This document shows, piece by piece, positions 35,910-47,761 of a DNA stretch of 64,000 nucleotides (positions are counted from its first letter, which is position 1; every line of letters starts with the position of its first letter). The notes below the pieces were generated by a model. That model saw nothing but the letters and a program-made list of their open reading frames with translations, ran no database searches and was not told the DNA's origin. The DNA comes from Adineta steineri (taxonomy: Eukaryota; Rotifera; Eurotatoria; Adinetida; Adinetidae): the NCBI GenBank assembly GCA_905250115.1, contig CAJNOI010000194.1, positions 62,001-126,000 on the forward strand, written 5' to 3'. The position numbers and the translations under genes were made by a program.

Positions 35910-37638
35910 ATGTCGGATTTAATAGATTTCTCCGATATAGATGGTCCACTGGAACAACCTTTGATTAATAATTCATCTCATAATAATATCCAATTCTTTC
36001 GAAGGAAACGACTATTATTTTCTATTGGTAGTATAAGCTTAATAATGGTTATTATCGCACTAGTTGTAAGTACGATATTATTATTATATACTGGAAAACA
36101 ACAACGAAAATCAATACCTATAAACGAGTTTATGATATCGACAGAATCGACTAAAAGCACTACGTCTAGCACAACTGCGGAATTAGAATTATCTAGTAAG
36201 TACCGTTTTGTCTTTTTATGTTTATTAATATTATATGACCGTTCTTATAGTTCGATGAAAGTACGTACATTCACATAGGACATACAAGGAGGAAAAAAAG
36301 AGTGTAAAGGGCGACAGACATCGAACGTTTGCGCATGAGTAGCTTTGCACATAATGTAAATGAATACAAACATATACTTCATATTTCGAAATAGTTTTTA
36401 TCTAAATGGATTCCAATCCATTATATCTTTCACATGATCCTTTACTTAATGTCCCAATTGATGAAATTAATCAACCGGCTCCGACTAAACGATATAAGAT
36501 TATTATCATTGGATTATGTTTAGTAGTATTTCTTCTTTCAATAGCTTTAAGTTTGGTATTTGTAGCAACAAGAAAACAACAGTCATCATCGATAACAACA
36601 AATACAAGTATGACAACAACATCTACGTCTACTAGATCAAATCAATTAAAGTCAACAATGAAACAGCAAGGCTTGTACTTTTTTTTGTATATAATAGAAA
36701 TATATATTCTATTTTTAGTATTAGACAATTGCTTTGCTACCAGTTGGAATCCAGTTGGAGAAAAACTAGTCAAAGTCGATCGTGTATCTACGTTAGCTGT
36801 AGACAATGATTTTAATATATATACTTCGGATGTGAGTGTACGTGCTTTACAAAAGTGGCTTCCAGGTGCTGATAAACCCATCAATTTGTTTGAAGGACAT
36901 TTTCCAGAGACGCCTATTTTTTATCATTCATTGACCCATTCACTTTATTTCTTTATCGTATTTAAAGATACTCCCGGTGTATATAAATTAGTCGATGGAA
37001 ATTCAACACCGGTGAATGTATTCAGTTCGAATGGAAGAGGCTGGAATATAGATCAACTCGATAACTCTTGTAGAGGATTATATGTAAATACAGCGGGTGA
37101 TGTATTTGTATTAGATGAGGGTCGCCGTCGTATCGTCAAATGGATGGTAAATGCCACATCAGGAGTACTGGTTGCGGGTCGAAAACAAGACGAATCCAAT
37201 TCTGATCAGTTACCATCGCCATCAGGATTATATGTAGATGAAATTGACAATTCAATATACGCATTAATAGACTCCAGTGGTCGTCAGATTAAAAGATTCT
37301 CCAATGGATCAGTATATGGAGTGACTATTTTTGGTGGTGGTCCTTCTACAGTTCTCTCTGATCTAGTATCAGACTATATAGAACCTCAATCGATGATAGT
37401 CGACAAAATGGGTAGTATTTTAGTAGGTGAAAAATCTAAAATTACCAGATGGACACGAGATATTACGCTTGCTGGTATTATTATTGGAGAAAGTTTAGGT
37501 GGCAGTGCAACAATTATAAACTCTCCAAAGATAATGACATTTGACAAGTTAGGAAACTTGTATGTTTATGACGAAGGAAAAAAACAAATTTTTAGATTCA
37601 ATGTTAATTCTACTTCATGCATAAATAATCTTCATTAA
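35910..37638 (+). CDS. NHL-repeat membrane protein with two alternative anchor exons (unit 1)
   Basis: The NHL exon 36719-37638 encodes a beta-propeller with repeated blades such as LYVNTAGDVFVLDEGRRRIVK, GLYVDEIDNSIYALIDSSG and MTFDKLGNLYVYDEG, ending in FNVNSTSCINNLH. Two first exons can supply the start. Exon 1a (35910-36195) and exon 1b (36406-36607) both encode a cytosolic stub, one membrane helix (LIMVIIALVVSTILLL or IIIIGLCLVVFLLSIAL) and a Ser/Thr stalk. Both end in phase 1 before GTAAGT or GTATGA, so both splice in frame to the NHL exon, giving 401 or 373 residues. The 111-bp stretch 36608-36718 is also open in frame, so a retained form is possible. The topology is type II with the propeller outside. 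NHL propellers bind proteins, glycans or RNA; the ligand here is unknown. Confidence 0.8.
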
Positions 37639-38058
37639 CTGATGAATCGAAAAATAAAAATTATTTTGAATATTGTATTAGATGTGTGAATTTTATGTAA
37701 AAAAAAATAGTAGAAAATAAATAATACAAAAAAATTATTAACTATTCATAGTCATATAATTTTTGAATGATTTATCAATCTTAGTTAATTTTTTTTGTAT
37801 GCTCTATTTCCAGAAATACATTTAAAAAGATAAGGCGACAAAATAAAAACATTTAAAGCCAATAGAGTGCGACATCACATTTGTAATTACATCTACGAAT
37901 AAACACATTGATTATACTTGAAGTTATATTTTCGATAACGTCACGCGCACATATACTGATAGAAAAAAAAAAGGTAAAATATTTTCTTCATAATATTAAC
38001 CACGTTGCGCACATCGTCACAGACATCTTATTCTGAAATTGTCTCTTGACTTGATACA

Positions 38059-39630
38059 ATGAATTTTGACGAGTTAGGTCCTCCTGCTGAAGTTCAGCCT
38101 CTTAATTCAGATTCTACAAACTATCAACAGCCTCAAATAAAGATAAAAGTAATCCTTCTTGGTATTACCATTGTGACAGTGCTTGTTATTATATTAATTA
38201 TGGGTACAGTATGGACATACTCTAGAGAGCAACCACAAAAACCGATGCCAATTAACGAATTTAAGATCTCGACTAAATCGTCTACGAGTATCACATCTAG
38301 CACAACTTTACCAAAAATTAAATTAGAATCATCTAGTAAGCAAATTATTGTCTTTCTTGATGTTCTTTTAGTTTATATTCTATATGAGTGTCCTTATAGT
38401 TCGATGAAAATACGTATATTCACCTAGGACAAATAACGAGAAAAAAGTGTGTAACAGGTCACAAACAGCATACGTTATGCGCATGAGTAGCTTTATACAT
38501 GTTATGAATCAATATAAATACATACTTCACATTTTGAAATAATTTTTAATTAAACTTAGACTGAACGAGATAAGATTATTATTATTGGATAATATTTAAT
38601 AGTATCTGTTTTCTTTTGCAGCAATAAAAAAAGAACATTCTTCGTCGATAACAATAAACACAGGTATGATTAATTAACTGTTCATAAAATCTTACAATAT
38701 TGTTTTTAGGATCAGAAATTTGTGCTGCAACAAGGTGGAATCCAGTTGGAAAAAAATTGGTGAAGATCGAGCACGCATCATCTATAGCTGTAGACAATGA
38801 TTTCAATGTATATGTTGCCAATTGGGATACACATACTTTGCAAAAGTGGTTTTCAGACACTAATGAACTCATCAATTTGTTTGAAGAACAATTTCCAGAG
38901 ACTCCTATTTTCTACCACTCATTGACTCGTTCACTTTACTTTTTTTACGTATATAAAGATATTCCTGGAGTATTTAAATTAGTCAATGGAAATTCAGCAC
39001 CAGTGAATGTATTCAGTTCGAATGGAAGAGGCTGGAATTTAGATCAACTTGATAGTTCTTGTAAAGGATTATATGTGAATGCAGCGGGTGATATATTTGT
39101 ACTAGATCAAGGTCGTCATCGTATCGTGAAATGGGTAGTAAATGCTACATCAGGAGTGCTGGTTGCGGGTCGAAAAGAAGATGAATCCAATTCTGATCAG
39201 TTAGAATTTCCATCAGGAATGTATGTAGATGAAATTAATAATTCAGTATACGTAATAACAGACATGATGGGTCGTCGAATTAAAAGATTCTCAAATGGAT
39301 CCGTATATGGAGTGACTGTTTTTTGGTGGTGGTCCGAGTAAATATCTTTCCGAAATAAAATCAGAATATGTTGAACCTTTATCGATGATAGTGGACAAAA
39401 TGGGTAATATTTTAGTAGGTGAAAATTCTAAAATTACTAGATGGACATCTGATATAAAGTATAATGGTATTATACTTGGAGAAAGTTCAGGTGGCGGCGC
39501 AACACATTTTTATACACCGCAACTAATGACATTTGACAAGTTAGGAAACTTGTATGTTTATGACAAATCAGATGGACAAGTGATTAGATTTGATGTTAAT
39601 TCTACTTCATGTATAAATAATCTTCATTAA
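38059..39630 (+). CDS. NHL-repeat membrane protein, unit 2, with a frameshift
   Basis: Exon 1a (38059-38335) encodes a cytosolic stub, a membrane helix (VILLGITIVTVLVIILIMG) and a stalk. It joins the NHL exon 38710-39630. That exon is 921 bases against 920 in unit 1: the run of T at 39319-39324 has one base more, which shifts GVTVFGGGPS into a premature stop near 39339. The frame after the extra T is intact to the same SCINNLH end. Exon 1b is present only as a relic at ~38560-38650 with no ATG and a stop, though its donor GTATGA survives. Either a single-base pseudogenising change or a homopolymer error; otherwise as unit 1. Confidence 0.75.
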
Positions 39631-40339
39631 TTAGTAAATATAAAATGAAAATAGTTATTCGAATAAAATTGATTTGTATTACGTGTGCGAATTTTATGAA
39701 AAGTGTTTCAATATAATATAAAATAAAAGGTAACATATTCGATAAGAAAGATCGACTTGTATTCTTGATTATGGAATTATGTTAAAGAGCAAACGGGGTA
39801 TATATTACCCATTGCTGATGATGCGGAACAAAAAGTCTTTTTGATATATCATCTTCTGTGCAGTCACCTTTAATATAATGAGATAAAAATATATCATGTG
39901 ACTGTTACTGCAACTAGCAAAGCCGTGGGTATGTTAAATAAGAGACGCACATACCCTCTACTAATATTTACTCTGGCAAACAACAGTATGATTGATGACA
40001 GTAACAAATAATGGGAAGATGAATGTAAATAAAAAGAAGTATTCGTTTTTTATTTTTTAAATTGAAAAAAGAAGCCAAGAAGAAGTATTCATTTTTTATT
40101 TTGTAGATTGGAAAAGGAAGCCAAGAAAAATATTATGATTGAGTTAGCAAAAAAAAGAAAGAAGAAGAATCTGATATTAATCTGAAATTTTAAATACAAA
40201 GACATTCTATTTTTGCGGTCTTTGTTTTGATTTTAATAGATTAAACTAGGATTCTTCTTCTTCTAATATGAGAATATAAAGGAAAATTTTAGTAGATGAT
40301 CCTCGTCATTGTTGTTCATCCTGCATTCAATGATTTTTT
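39631..40339. other. Spacer with a short tandem repeat
   Basis: No gene is seen. Near 40035-40128 a ~47-bp unit occurs twice (AGAAGTATTC.TTTTTTATTTT, then a short stretch, then GAAGCCAAGA). Confidence 0.6.
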
Positions 40340-42429
40340 CTATTTGTGTGGACGAAATTTTTTCTTCGGATGGTTTTCATTTAGATCATTCTTCTTTTGT
40401 CGCTTTTGATTTTGTTGAGTATTTGATAAAGTATTATTGGGAGAAGATGTTAGTAAAGCTGACGATTTCTTTAAAAAATCTTGTGCTGTGTATTGATATT
40501 TATCTTGTGATTTGTTAGATGAAATATTTTGATAAAAGACACAAGCAACTAAATGATAATGTATTTTTTTACACATAGATTCAGTATGTATAACCAACTG
40601 CATTGCCGGTTTTCCTTGACTGGTTTTCCGATCTCTGGTTTCATCATGTTTACTAAAATTATCAGGATTAGCATCTTGAGGAACAAAAGACCAATCATGA
40701 TTATTTTTAGATGATGTTGCTTTACGTTTTTTGACATTTTTTTCAGATGATGATTCTTTAAGTTCTTTGACGTTTTTTTTCCATTGGTTTTTATCAGGTG
40801 TTTCTCCCTTTTTACTAAGTTCTTCTGGATTAAATTTATACATCATCATTGCGTGATGTCCTTTAAAAACAGAATTACGAGTACTAAACCAATCGTAACA
40901 ATCATCATAACAGGGATTGAGATAAAATGCTCCATGTGATGAATAATCAGATGGTTTATCACCCATTTGTGGACCTGTTTCAATGATATTTAGTGCATTG
41001 GCCCAACTGGTTGCGTGAAACCAATATGGTTGCCTATTATCGGTACCTTCACACATTTTGGTTAAGTCGTCTAAAGCAATCTGATGTTCTTGTTCGTCTG
41101 ACATACTAATAGTTGCTCGAGACTGATTCCGAATATAATATTTTGGTAAAGATTCATTTGAATCATTTAAACAAACATGTGCTAATGACCATGTATTTAT
41201 TCCATAGAAATTTTTACAGTTACTTGGATAATCTTTTCCCAACGGATCTATTAATATCAATTCATCGATACTGCACTGATTTTTATCGTCCACATCTCTA
41301 CAAAAATATAATCAAAGAGCGAGTGTATTGTAAGTAAAAATCCGAACTGGTATTTAGCATCTTGATTATTAATCTATGTCAAATGTTTTATTTTATGAAT
41401 AAAGTACAGATTAATTATTCTTTTGTAGATAAAATGGAAAATTTACTTAAACAAAAGAGTCCAAGAAAGATTGTAAATGGCCTGGAAAACATGTCTTCTA
41501 ATTTCACTGATCTGGAGACACATCGGCAGTTGGATACTAACTTTTATATATGAATTGATAGTATTCAAAGTCATGTTTCACTCTATTTGATAAATGTATG
41601 AATAAATGACTACAAAGAGTGTATGTAACTCAACTGATAAACTCATTGGTTTATTAAATAGAACAAAATAAACTTAACACACGAAACTCAACTGTAAATA
41701 AAGTGGATAACGATGATTAATTAGATGTTGAGAAATATTTTCCTGTATTGTCTAATAAAACAAGGTTAATTGAAATCTTACTTATTTATCGAAGTCGCAC
41801 TGGGTGATGCGCAGACCTCGGCAATTGATGGGGGAAAACGACTGGTAGATAAAGGTAGAGCTGAATATGATTTTGCTAAGCAAAGTTCTTCGCGGGGAGC
41901 AGCTGTCTCATATTGGATATTTGTCGAAATATCACTGGATGAATGACAGGAATTGAATGTGAATTGACGACTATCATCAAGATAGATACTAATTGATGTA
42001 TTGTCTTCTTGGCTGATTTGTTCTACAAATTATACAAACAAACTCTTTACAAAAAATCTTTGTTAATAAATTATGTGTATATATAATTTTCTTGAGACGT
42101 TATACTAACAGGTATGGACAAAAGTGAAATAAATGAAGAAATTCTTTCGTTTACATCCTGAGAATTTTCTTTCAAAGCTGTTTGTTTTCATGAGCAATGC
42201 TTGCAAGTTAGGGTGAGGTGATGTTATTACAAAGTGCTATTCATATTCGTATTCAAATAAAACTCTCTTTTTTATTTACATTCAGACTAAAATTTGAGGA
42301 ATTACTGAATAATAAGAATGTTACACTATAATTCTGAAAGAGTCGTCTTTTCCTATGCTAGACATTTTGAAATAATTTACCTTGTAGAGAGAGCATATTG
42401 TTTTGTTCAGAATATTTTATAAAAGGCAT
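40340..42429 (-). CDS. ART-like (PARP/DUF3990-type) protein with rebuilt 5' exons
   Basis: The last exon, 41297-40340, is open for 319 codons but has no ATG at its start; an acceptor (TTTTTGTAG) lies there instead. Upstream, 42022-41782 is open on the same strand, flanked by TTTGTAG and GTAAG, and 42429-42381 begins with ATG and ends in CTACAAG/GTAAAT. Joined, 49+241+958 bases make 416 codons in frame, so this is probably the full gene (415 residues). Residues ~140-200 show WFHATSWANALNIIETGP and SSHGAFYLNPCYDDCYDWF, the His/Thr and G-x-FYL pattern of ART-fold proteins such as DUF3990. The C-terminal third is Lys/Asn-rich and basic (KRQKKN, KKKFRPHK) and may be nuclear. No signal peptide. The ART assignment rests on motif likeness only; the introns (358 and 484 bp) are long for this genome. 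Confidence 0.6.
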
Positions 42430-42857
42430 CTGTATATTAGTCGACCATCGCTTTATATAGCTTCTATCGTATGCTCTCTCCTCTCTTTCTTTTTTTGTTG
42501 TTTTTTGAACTGTCACTAAGTAACACTACCTCGATTCTTGTAAGAAATTATTTATTTTCCTTAGTAGTAAGAATTCTTTTTTTCAATGCAAAGAAAAAAC
42601 AAGTAAAAAATTATTCTCTTGTTTGATGCATTAGGTTTGCGCATAGATACGAATTTGTTTTTCTGTTTCTCCTCTTAAGAGTTTCGGTATCAGCATTGAA
42701 CATACATGAAGAAAACTACTAGGTGATTTAAGTATTCCTTGTTGATGAATGTTAATAAATCGTTCCTGCATAAGAAATTTCATTCTATTTGGAATAATGT
42801 TACTTTCGGTGACAACTATCGGGCGAATAATTAACAGGTTTCCCACGTAACCACGGA
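42430..42857. other. Spacer upstream of the ART-like gene
   Basis: This should hold the promoter of the minus-strand ART-like gene. A T-rich stretch with CTCTCTCC lies at ~42470-42490. The 71-codon minus-strand frame at 42631-42846 has no features. Nothing else was noted. Confidence 0.5.
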
Positions 42858-43330
42858 AAGCACAATCGATGCGTTGAAACGCGGTTTCACAAGAAATCGC
42901 GTTCAGGCCCTATTAAGAACGATTTTACGACGCATCAAAACGCATTGTCAATATGAAACGCGTTGAGGTGCAGTTAGAAAAATTTTGAAACGCGTTTGGA
43001 ACGCAGTTTTTGGATACAACGTATTAAACGCAATTAGAAAAACTCAGACAGTGTCTTAATGCGTTTTATATCGAAATCGCGTTTATACGGATTTAATAAG
43101 AATTTGACTGAACGCGTTCAAACGCAGTGTAGTATGAGACGCGTTGACATGTGATTAGAAAAAATTTTGAAACACGCCTGGACACAGTTTTTGTATACAA
43201 CGTTTTCAAACGTAGTCAGAAAAAAACTATGTGCGTGACAATTAATAAATTCCTGAAAAACGTTTAATGCGTCGTGACATACATGTAATTATTTTTCCGA
43301 GCGTGTTTGTACGCGTTTCTCTCTTGTGTA
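42858..43330. repeat. AACGC-rich satellite-like block
   Basis: The pentamer AACGC or its complement GCGTT, often as the palindrome AACGCGTT, recurs roughly every 15-30 bases over ~470 bp in DNA otherwise poor in CpG. A longer unit of ~181 bp is repeated with divergence: GAAACGCGTTGAGGTG at ~42955 against GAGACGCGTTGACATG at ~43136, both followed by ATTAGAAAAA-like and TTTTGAAACGCGT-like steps, then GGA(A/C)GCAGTTTTTG and TACAACGT. No frame is kept. Not explained by any gene. Confidence 0.7.
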
Positions 43331-43611
43331 TCAGAAGCAGTTTTATCCAAAAAAAATGCTTCTCCGAAAAGGTTAGTTGCGTGATCGATATTATCGATTT
43401 ATACATATTTTCTTCGTCTAAACTTCATTAGACTTTTTAATAAGGAACGCTCAGATGACATTGAAATAGACTAAAACTCAATTAGGCATACAACAAATAA
43501 TTGATATTTCTCTAAAATTTCATGAATAATAATGAGACAATATCGTAATAGTTTTCAACTATTCAGTGTCTGTTTAGCAAACTGCTTAATAATACTAGTT
43601 AAATAACATGA

Positions 43612-44209
43612 TTAACCCTCCGATGATGTTTGTGGGCCCAAGAGATCCACAACAGTGGCTTTTTGTTTTTTTCTACTTTAAGATCTATGCAAATCGAAGC
43701 GATTTTTTCACTAATCGTTAATCTTCTAATGACACATAAGAACCATATAAAATTTCTTGCAAAACTATCAGCAGTGAAAAACTAAAGTGTGGATCCGTTT
43801 AGATCCCCTGACAACATTCGTGCTATATAGATGATTTTAATTCGTATTACGTACGCCATCTATTATTTCGAAGGTCTATTCATTGAAGATTCATTAGTTT
43901 GTTGCTGCCAGTAAGGAATAATATGTTTCTCTATACTTATTTATCTATCGAAATATTTTCACCATTCTCTTAACTTTTGCTCACGATAATCGTAATCTTT
44001 TTTTTTCTTGAAAAATCAGCATGTTACGTATACTACAAGCGTATCAATGCATCAGTGACTAAAAAGAGATCATGATATAAATCTTGATCTATCTTATATA
44101 GTACATTACAGATGAAATTTCACATTTTCCTTATGTATTTACATGTGGGTCCACTTGGACCCACATACATCATTCGTGTGACAAAAAGCGAACATCACCG
44201 GAGGGTTAA
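43612..44209. mobile_element. Non-autonomous piggyBac-like element
   Basis: The target duplication TTAA flanks both sides (43612-43615 and 44206-44209). The 590-bp element begins CCCTCCGATGATGTT and ends AACATCACCGGAGGG, inverted repeats of ~15 bp with one mismatch. Inner GTGGGCCCAAG and GGGTCCACTTGGACCCAC blocks are further inverted-repeat material. TTAA targets with CCC-starting ends are the hallmark of piggyBac. No transposase frame, so it needs a helper in trans. Confidence 0.85.
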
Positions 44210-45923
44210 TAACTTTTCATCATATATTTCTACTAAATAGATTGTATGAGTAATTAGTTATTCATTAAATTCTTCAATAAAACTATTCAACATGGTACCT
44301 GTGCAACAGAAAAAAAGTATACCATTAATTACGTGTAGTAGGAGATAAAAACAATATTATTTTATTAGAAAATAATAAAATTATTTAAAAAAAAGAAGCG
44401 AAAAGTTATGTTATGAATTAAATATCCTAACTTTGAAAAGATTACATCTTATCGAAAATAAAGTATTCAGTCGATGAAATTTGCATTCAAATATATTTTG
44501 TTTTGAGTGAGAAAACATTTCGAGCTAATATAGTTCAGTAATGTATATGAACGACTTCTGATCACTGGTTTATCTGTTCAAATCTGATCGCCAACTTCAA
44601 CAAGTCAAAGATACAACTCAAAATTCAAATAATCATGAATACATCTTTTTCATTTATATTCGAATTTTTTCTGAAGCAAAACTTCTCTTCTATTGCCAGA
44701 TATGTTATCGGATCCAATCCTTGATTCACATTTAAGAGAAATTTCAATATCTATTAGAATTTTTTCATCACAGTTTTTATGTTTGGGAATAGACTAACTT
44801 AATATAGAAGTGATGGTAATAGTATCCATAATACATATTTTAAATAGACATAACAAGATCGAAATAGTTAGAATCCCATACGATTAGTTTATAGAGACAA
44901 TTGATATTTGATCTTTTCTTAATCTCATTTAGTTCAACTTAAGAGAAATAAATTTGATAATTATGACTTCTAACTGAGTAAAAAAACAACTCTTTTTACA
45001 TTAAAAAATGTTGATACCATTCGGAAAAATTCTCATCGTTATCAAAATATTGGATTAAAATAAGAAATTTATTTTGATATCAAATTCAAACTAACGGTAA
45101 ACTATAAAAAATAGCAAATTTGTCATCTTATTTTATAACGTTATATTTAGTTTCTATAATGTTCACCATCATAGAATGTTCTCCTGTAAACAAAAAAAAA
45201 GAATTATTGATATCAATTAATAATATTATTTTATGATTTTAAATCACATTTTCAATTGTAGACATTTAAAACGTGATAAAATAACAAACCTGACAAGGTA
45301 AGAAAGATCCATTGACGTCAATGATACTTTTTTTTCTACTTTGACTTTAATCACGTTCAATGATTTCTATTTAAATTTATCAGGAGTTTCCTTGATAAAG
45401 ATTTCGATTTTTCTTTTTGTAATTTTCATCAATCAAATTTCGGGTATTTTGATTTTGTTTTCATCCAAAAGAAAAAAAAATATCTTTTCTTTTTCTCCTA
45501 AATAAGTCATATTGAGAAAAGAATTTATTTTTAGTTCAGTAATTTCATACAATTACCCGAAATTTTATTTGAGTACAACTTGGAAGGTTGGTTGTCTTTA
45601 CCCTGACTTTAAATTCGTTACGTTCTTCTCTACGATCAAGTTCATTCCAGTATATATCCTCTTGGAATAAAAGTTTTATACGTTTTTTTTGTTTTATCAA
45701 TAAATTTATTTTTTAGTATAGGTGTGTAACCATCTTGAGTATGAAGGTTCAGGTGGGTGTAAGAATTAGGATAAAGAATAGATAGACGTCGCACCCAAGG
45801 TACATATATAAAGCAAGAAATGTTCAAAGAAGATCTTTATCAAGTTTTTTTGTTTTAATAAATAAGTAGAATCTATCCATGTGTTGTGCAGTCTTCTTCC
45901 TTAAAGGTTTGATTTTATGTTTT
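44210..45923. other. AT-rich spacer, no gene seen
   Basis: About 1.7 kb of AT-rich DNA with no recognisable coding pieces on either strand. The 61-codon minus-strand frame at 45642-45827 lacks any feature. It contains the 3' flank of the DUF4419 gene. Confidence 0.6.
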
Positions 45924-47074
45924 TCACTTGATCGTCTGAATAACTGACACACTCATTACAGGTTTGTAACGATTTTCTGTCGCATAGATTCCATGAAATC
46001 CCCCAACAATCTGACATTGGTCGACTGTACCTTTTCTTTGATCTCTCAATTTTACTGGTGCATTAATGCAGGGCAAATCTGAATCATTGGTACGGTTAAT
46101 TGTGAGTTCTTCCAAACCAAACAAATGTACTATCCATCCAGTAAGCTTTTGAGTGAGTATACGTTTTTGAAATAAGGACGGCCGCAAGGGTGTGCATGTA
46201 TTATTTTCCACTATTTTATTTCGTTTAATATCACATACTTTAATCCAAAACTCGCCATTGACATTACCTTTGTAGGTTTCGATAAATTGATCGAAAATTG
46301 ACAATACACCAATCAAATATCCATGAAACTTCTCATCTGTAAATAATTTCAGTTGTTCAGTTTTAATACGAAGTGATTGCCAATCATTTAATGTACCTTA
46401 AATATCGAATAATAAAAAGAAATTCAGAAGTAAAATAATGTGTAGGAACATAGGTTATATATTTTACCCATGAAATGTACGTGTCGAATTCCACAAATGC
46501 ATATTTCACGTTGATATTCAAAGTAAAATTTAAATGTATTCATAATACATGCAGTTGAAAGAATTGATTCGACTTTTCCAGTTGTAGAAAAATCAGCTGT
46601 TAGTAATTGACAAATATTATTCTTTGTATTTTTTACAATTTCTTTTTTCATTTGATCATAAAATTCATTCCAGTCATATTTATCATCGAAATTATTTGTA
46701 GTTAATGTCATTGTTCCTTTATTATGTTCAACAAAGTTTGATCGAAGTTGTTCAGCATTTTCATTGACATGTTGAGCAAAAAACATACATACTAATAACC
46801 ACATATCATCAGGTGAAAGAACTATGTCATGATGTCGATAATAAGCCCAAAGAAATGATTCAAGAATGGCATTCGAAGATAGATTCGTATGTGGACCATT
46901 AACAATTGTATATAATGATTCATATTTCTCTGTTGATTGACGAAATAACTGATTATCTTCTTGCTTTATATTATTTAACCAATATTCTTTCACCGATGTT
47001 TTTGATTGAATTGATGAAAACTTCGTTTTCTTTGGTTTTAATTTGCGATCTATAACGACTGTATGTAATGACAT
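45924..47074 (-). CDS. DUF4419 domain protein
   Basis: Two exons, 47074-46468 and 46396-45924, join in phase 1 to 359 residues. The conserved DUF4419 series is clear: SFLWAYYRHHDIVLSPDDMW, FFAQHVNENAEQLRSNFVEH, then DWNEFYDQMKKEIVKNTK, ADFSTTGKVESILSTACIM, CGIRHVHFMG, then TLNDWQSL after the splice, and a C-terminal GWIVHLFG and GGFHGIYA. The family is common in fungi, protists and bdelloids, and its function is unknown. No signal peptide or membrane helix, so probably cytosolic. The ATG sits in SLHTVVIDRK just before the first conserved block. The 71-bp intron is typical here. Confidence 0.85.
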
Positions 47075-47761
47075 ATTTCTCGTTTGATGTATTCAATTGC
47101 AAATAAGCATCAATAGAAATATATATATATATATATTTATCAACTTTAAATCAGAGATTCATATGGCACGTCTATTGTCTCATTTATTTATTGATATTGT
47201 AACATGTTTTAATAACAGAAAAAAACATTCAAATAAATACGAGCTTCAATAAGCACGTTTACAGACAAATTCTCTTCTGTTTTTTTAGCAGTGGTCGGTT
47301 GATTTAAATTATCAATGATAAAGATTAACATATTTGACACTCGCAAAACTCAAAAAACAATGTTTGGTTAAAAATATGTATTCTACTTGTAATGCCGTCT
47401 AGATCCTCAATTAGTTAATAAAATCAAAAAATATTGTTTTTATTTCGATCCACAGATGGTTTTCTAAATGAATCTTGTCTAAAATTAACGGATGTCCCAA
47501 GAATAATAGACTTCTGAATATTTTGAATATTTCTCTTCTATTATCCAATTAATTGAGATATTCTTTTTTTATCTAAAGATAGAAAAAAAAATGCATCGTC
47601 ACACTTGCTTTATCTTTCTCTCATTTATCGTTCACAGGAGACACTTTTACCATAATATACAAACAAATACTTAAAATAGGTATAATGACAGGACATTTGA
47701 TGATCTTGCTAGTCCACATAGTTTGATAAGATAGATGCTTAGTTTTACTCACTAATAAGAG
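47075..47761. other. Spacer between DUF4419 and a truncated dehydrogenase
   Basis: AT-rich, with (TA)n at ~47121-47138. I looked here for the missing N-terminal half of the dehydrogenase (GroES-like domain, G-x-G-x-x-G loop) and saw none. Confidence 0.55.

Larger units (their letters stand above)
35740..39690 (+). repeat. Tandem duplication of a ~2.1-kb NHL gene unit
   Basis: Unit 1 (~35740-37690) and unit 2 (~37885-39690) match along their length with an offset of 2149 at the first ATG. Shared parts are an upstream block (CTACGAATAAACACA, then AACGTCA.GCGCACATATA), exon 1a, the spacer after it (GCGCATGAGTAGCTTT), exon 1b (intact in unit 1, broken in unit 2), the NHL exon and the 3' end TCTACTTCATG.ATAAATAATC. 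The upstream block is a candidate shared promoter. Confidence 0.85.

Noticed and set aside
41362-41553. 63-codon + strand frame with KMENLLKQKSPRK
   Set aside because: It lies inside an intron of the rebuilt minus-strand gene and has no family; could be real but unsupported.
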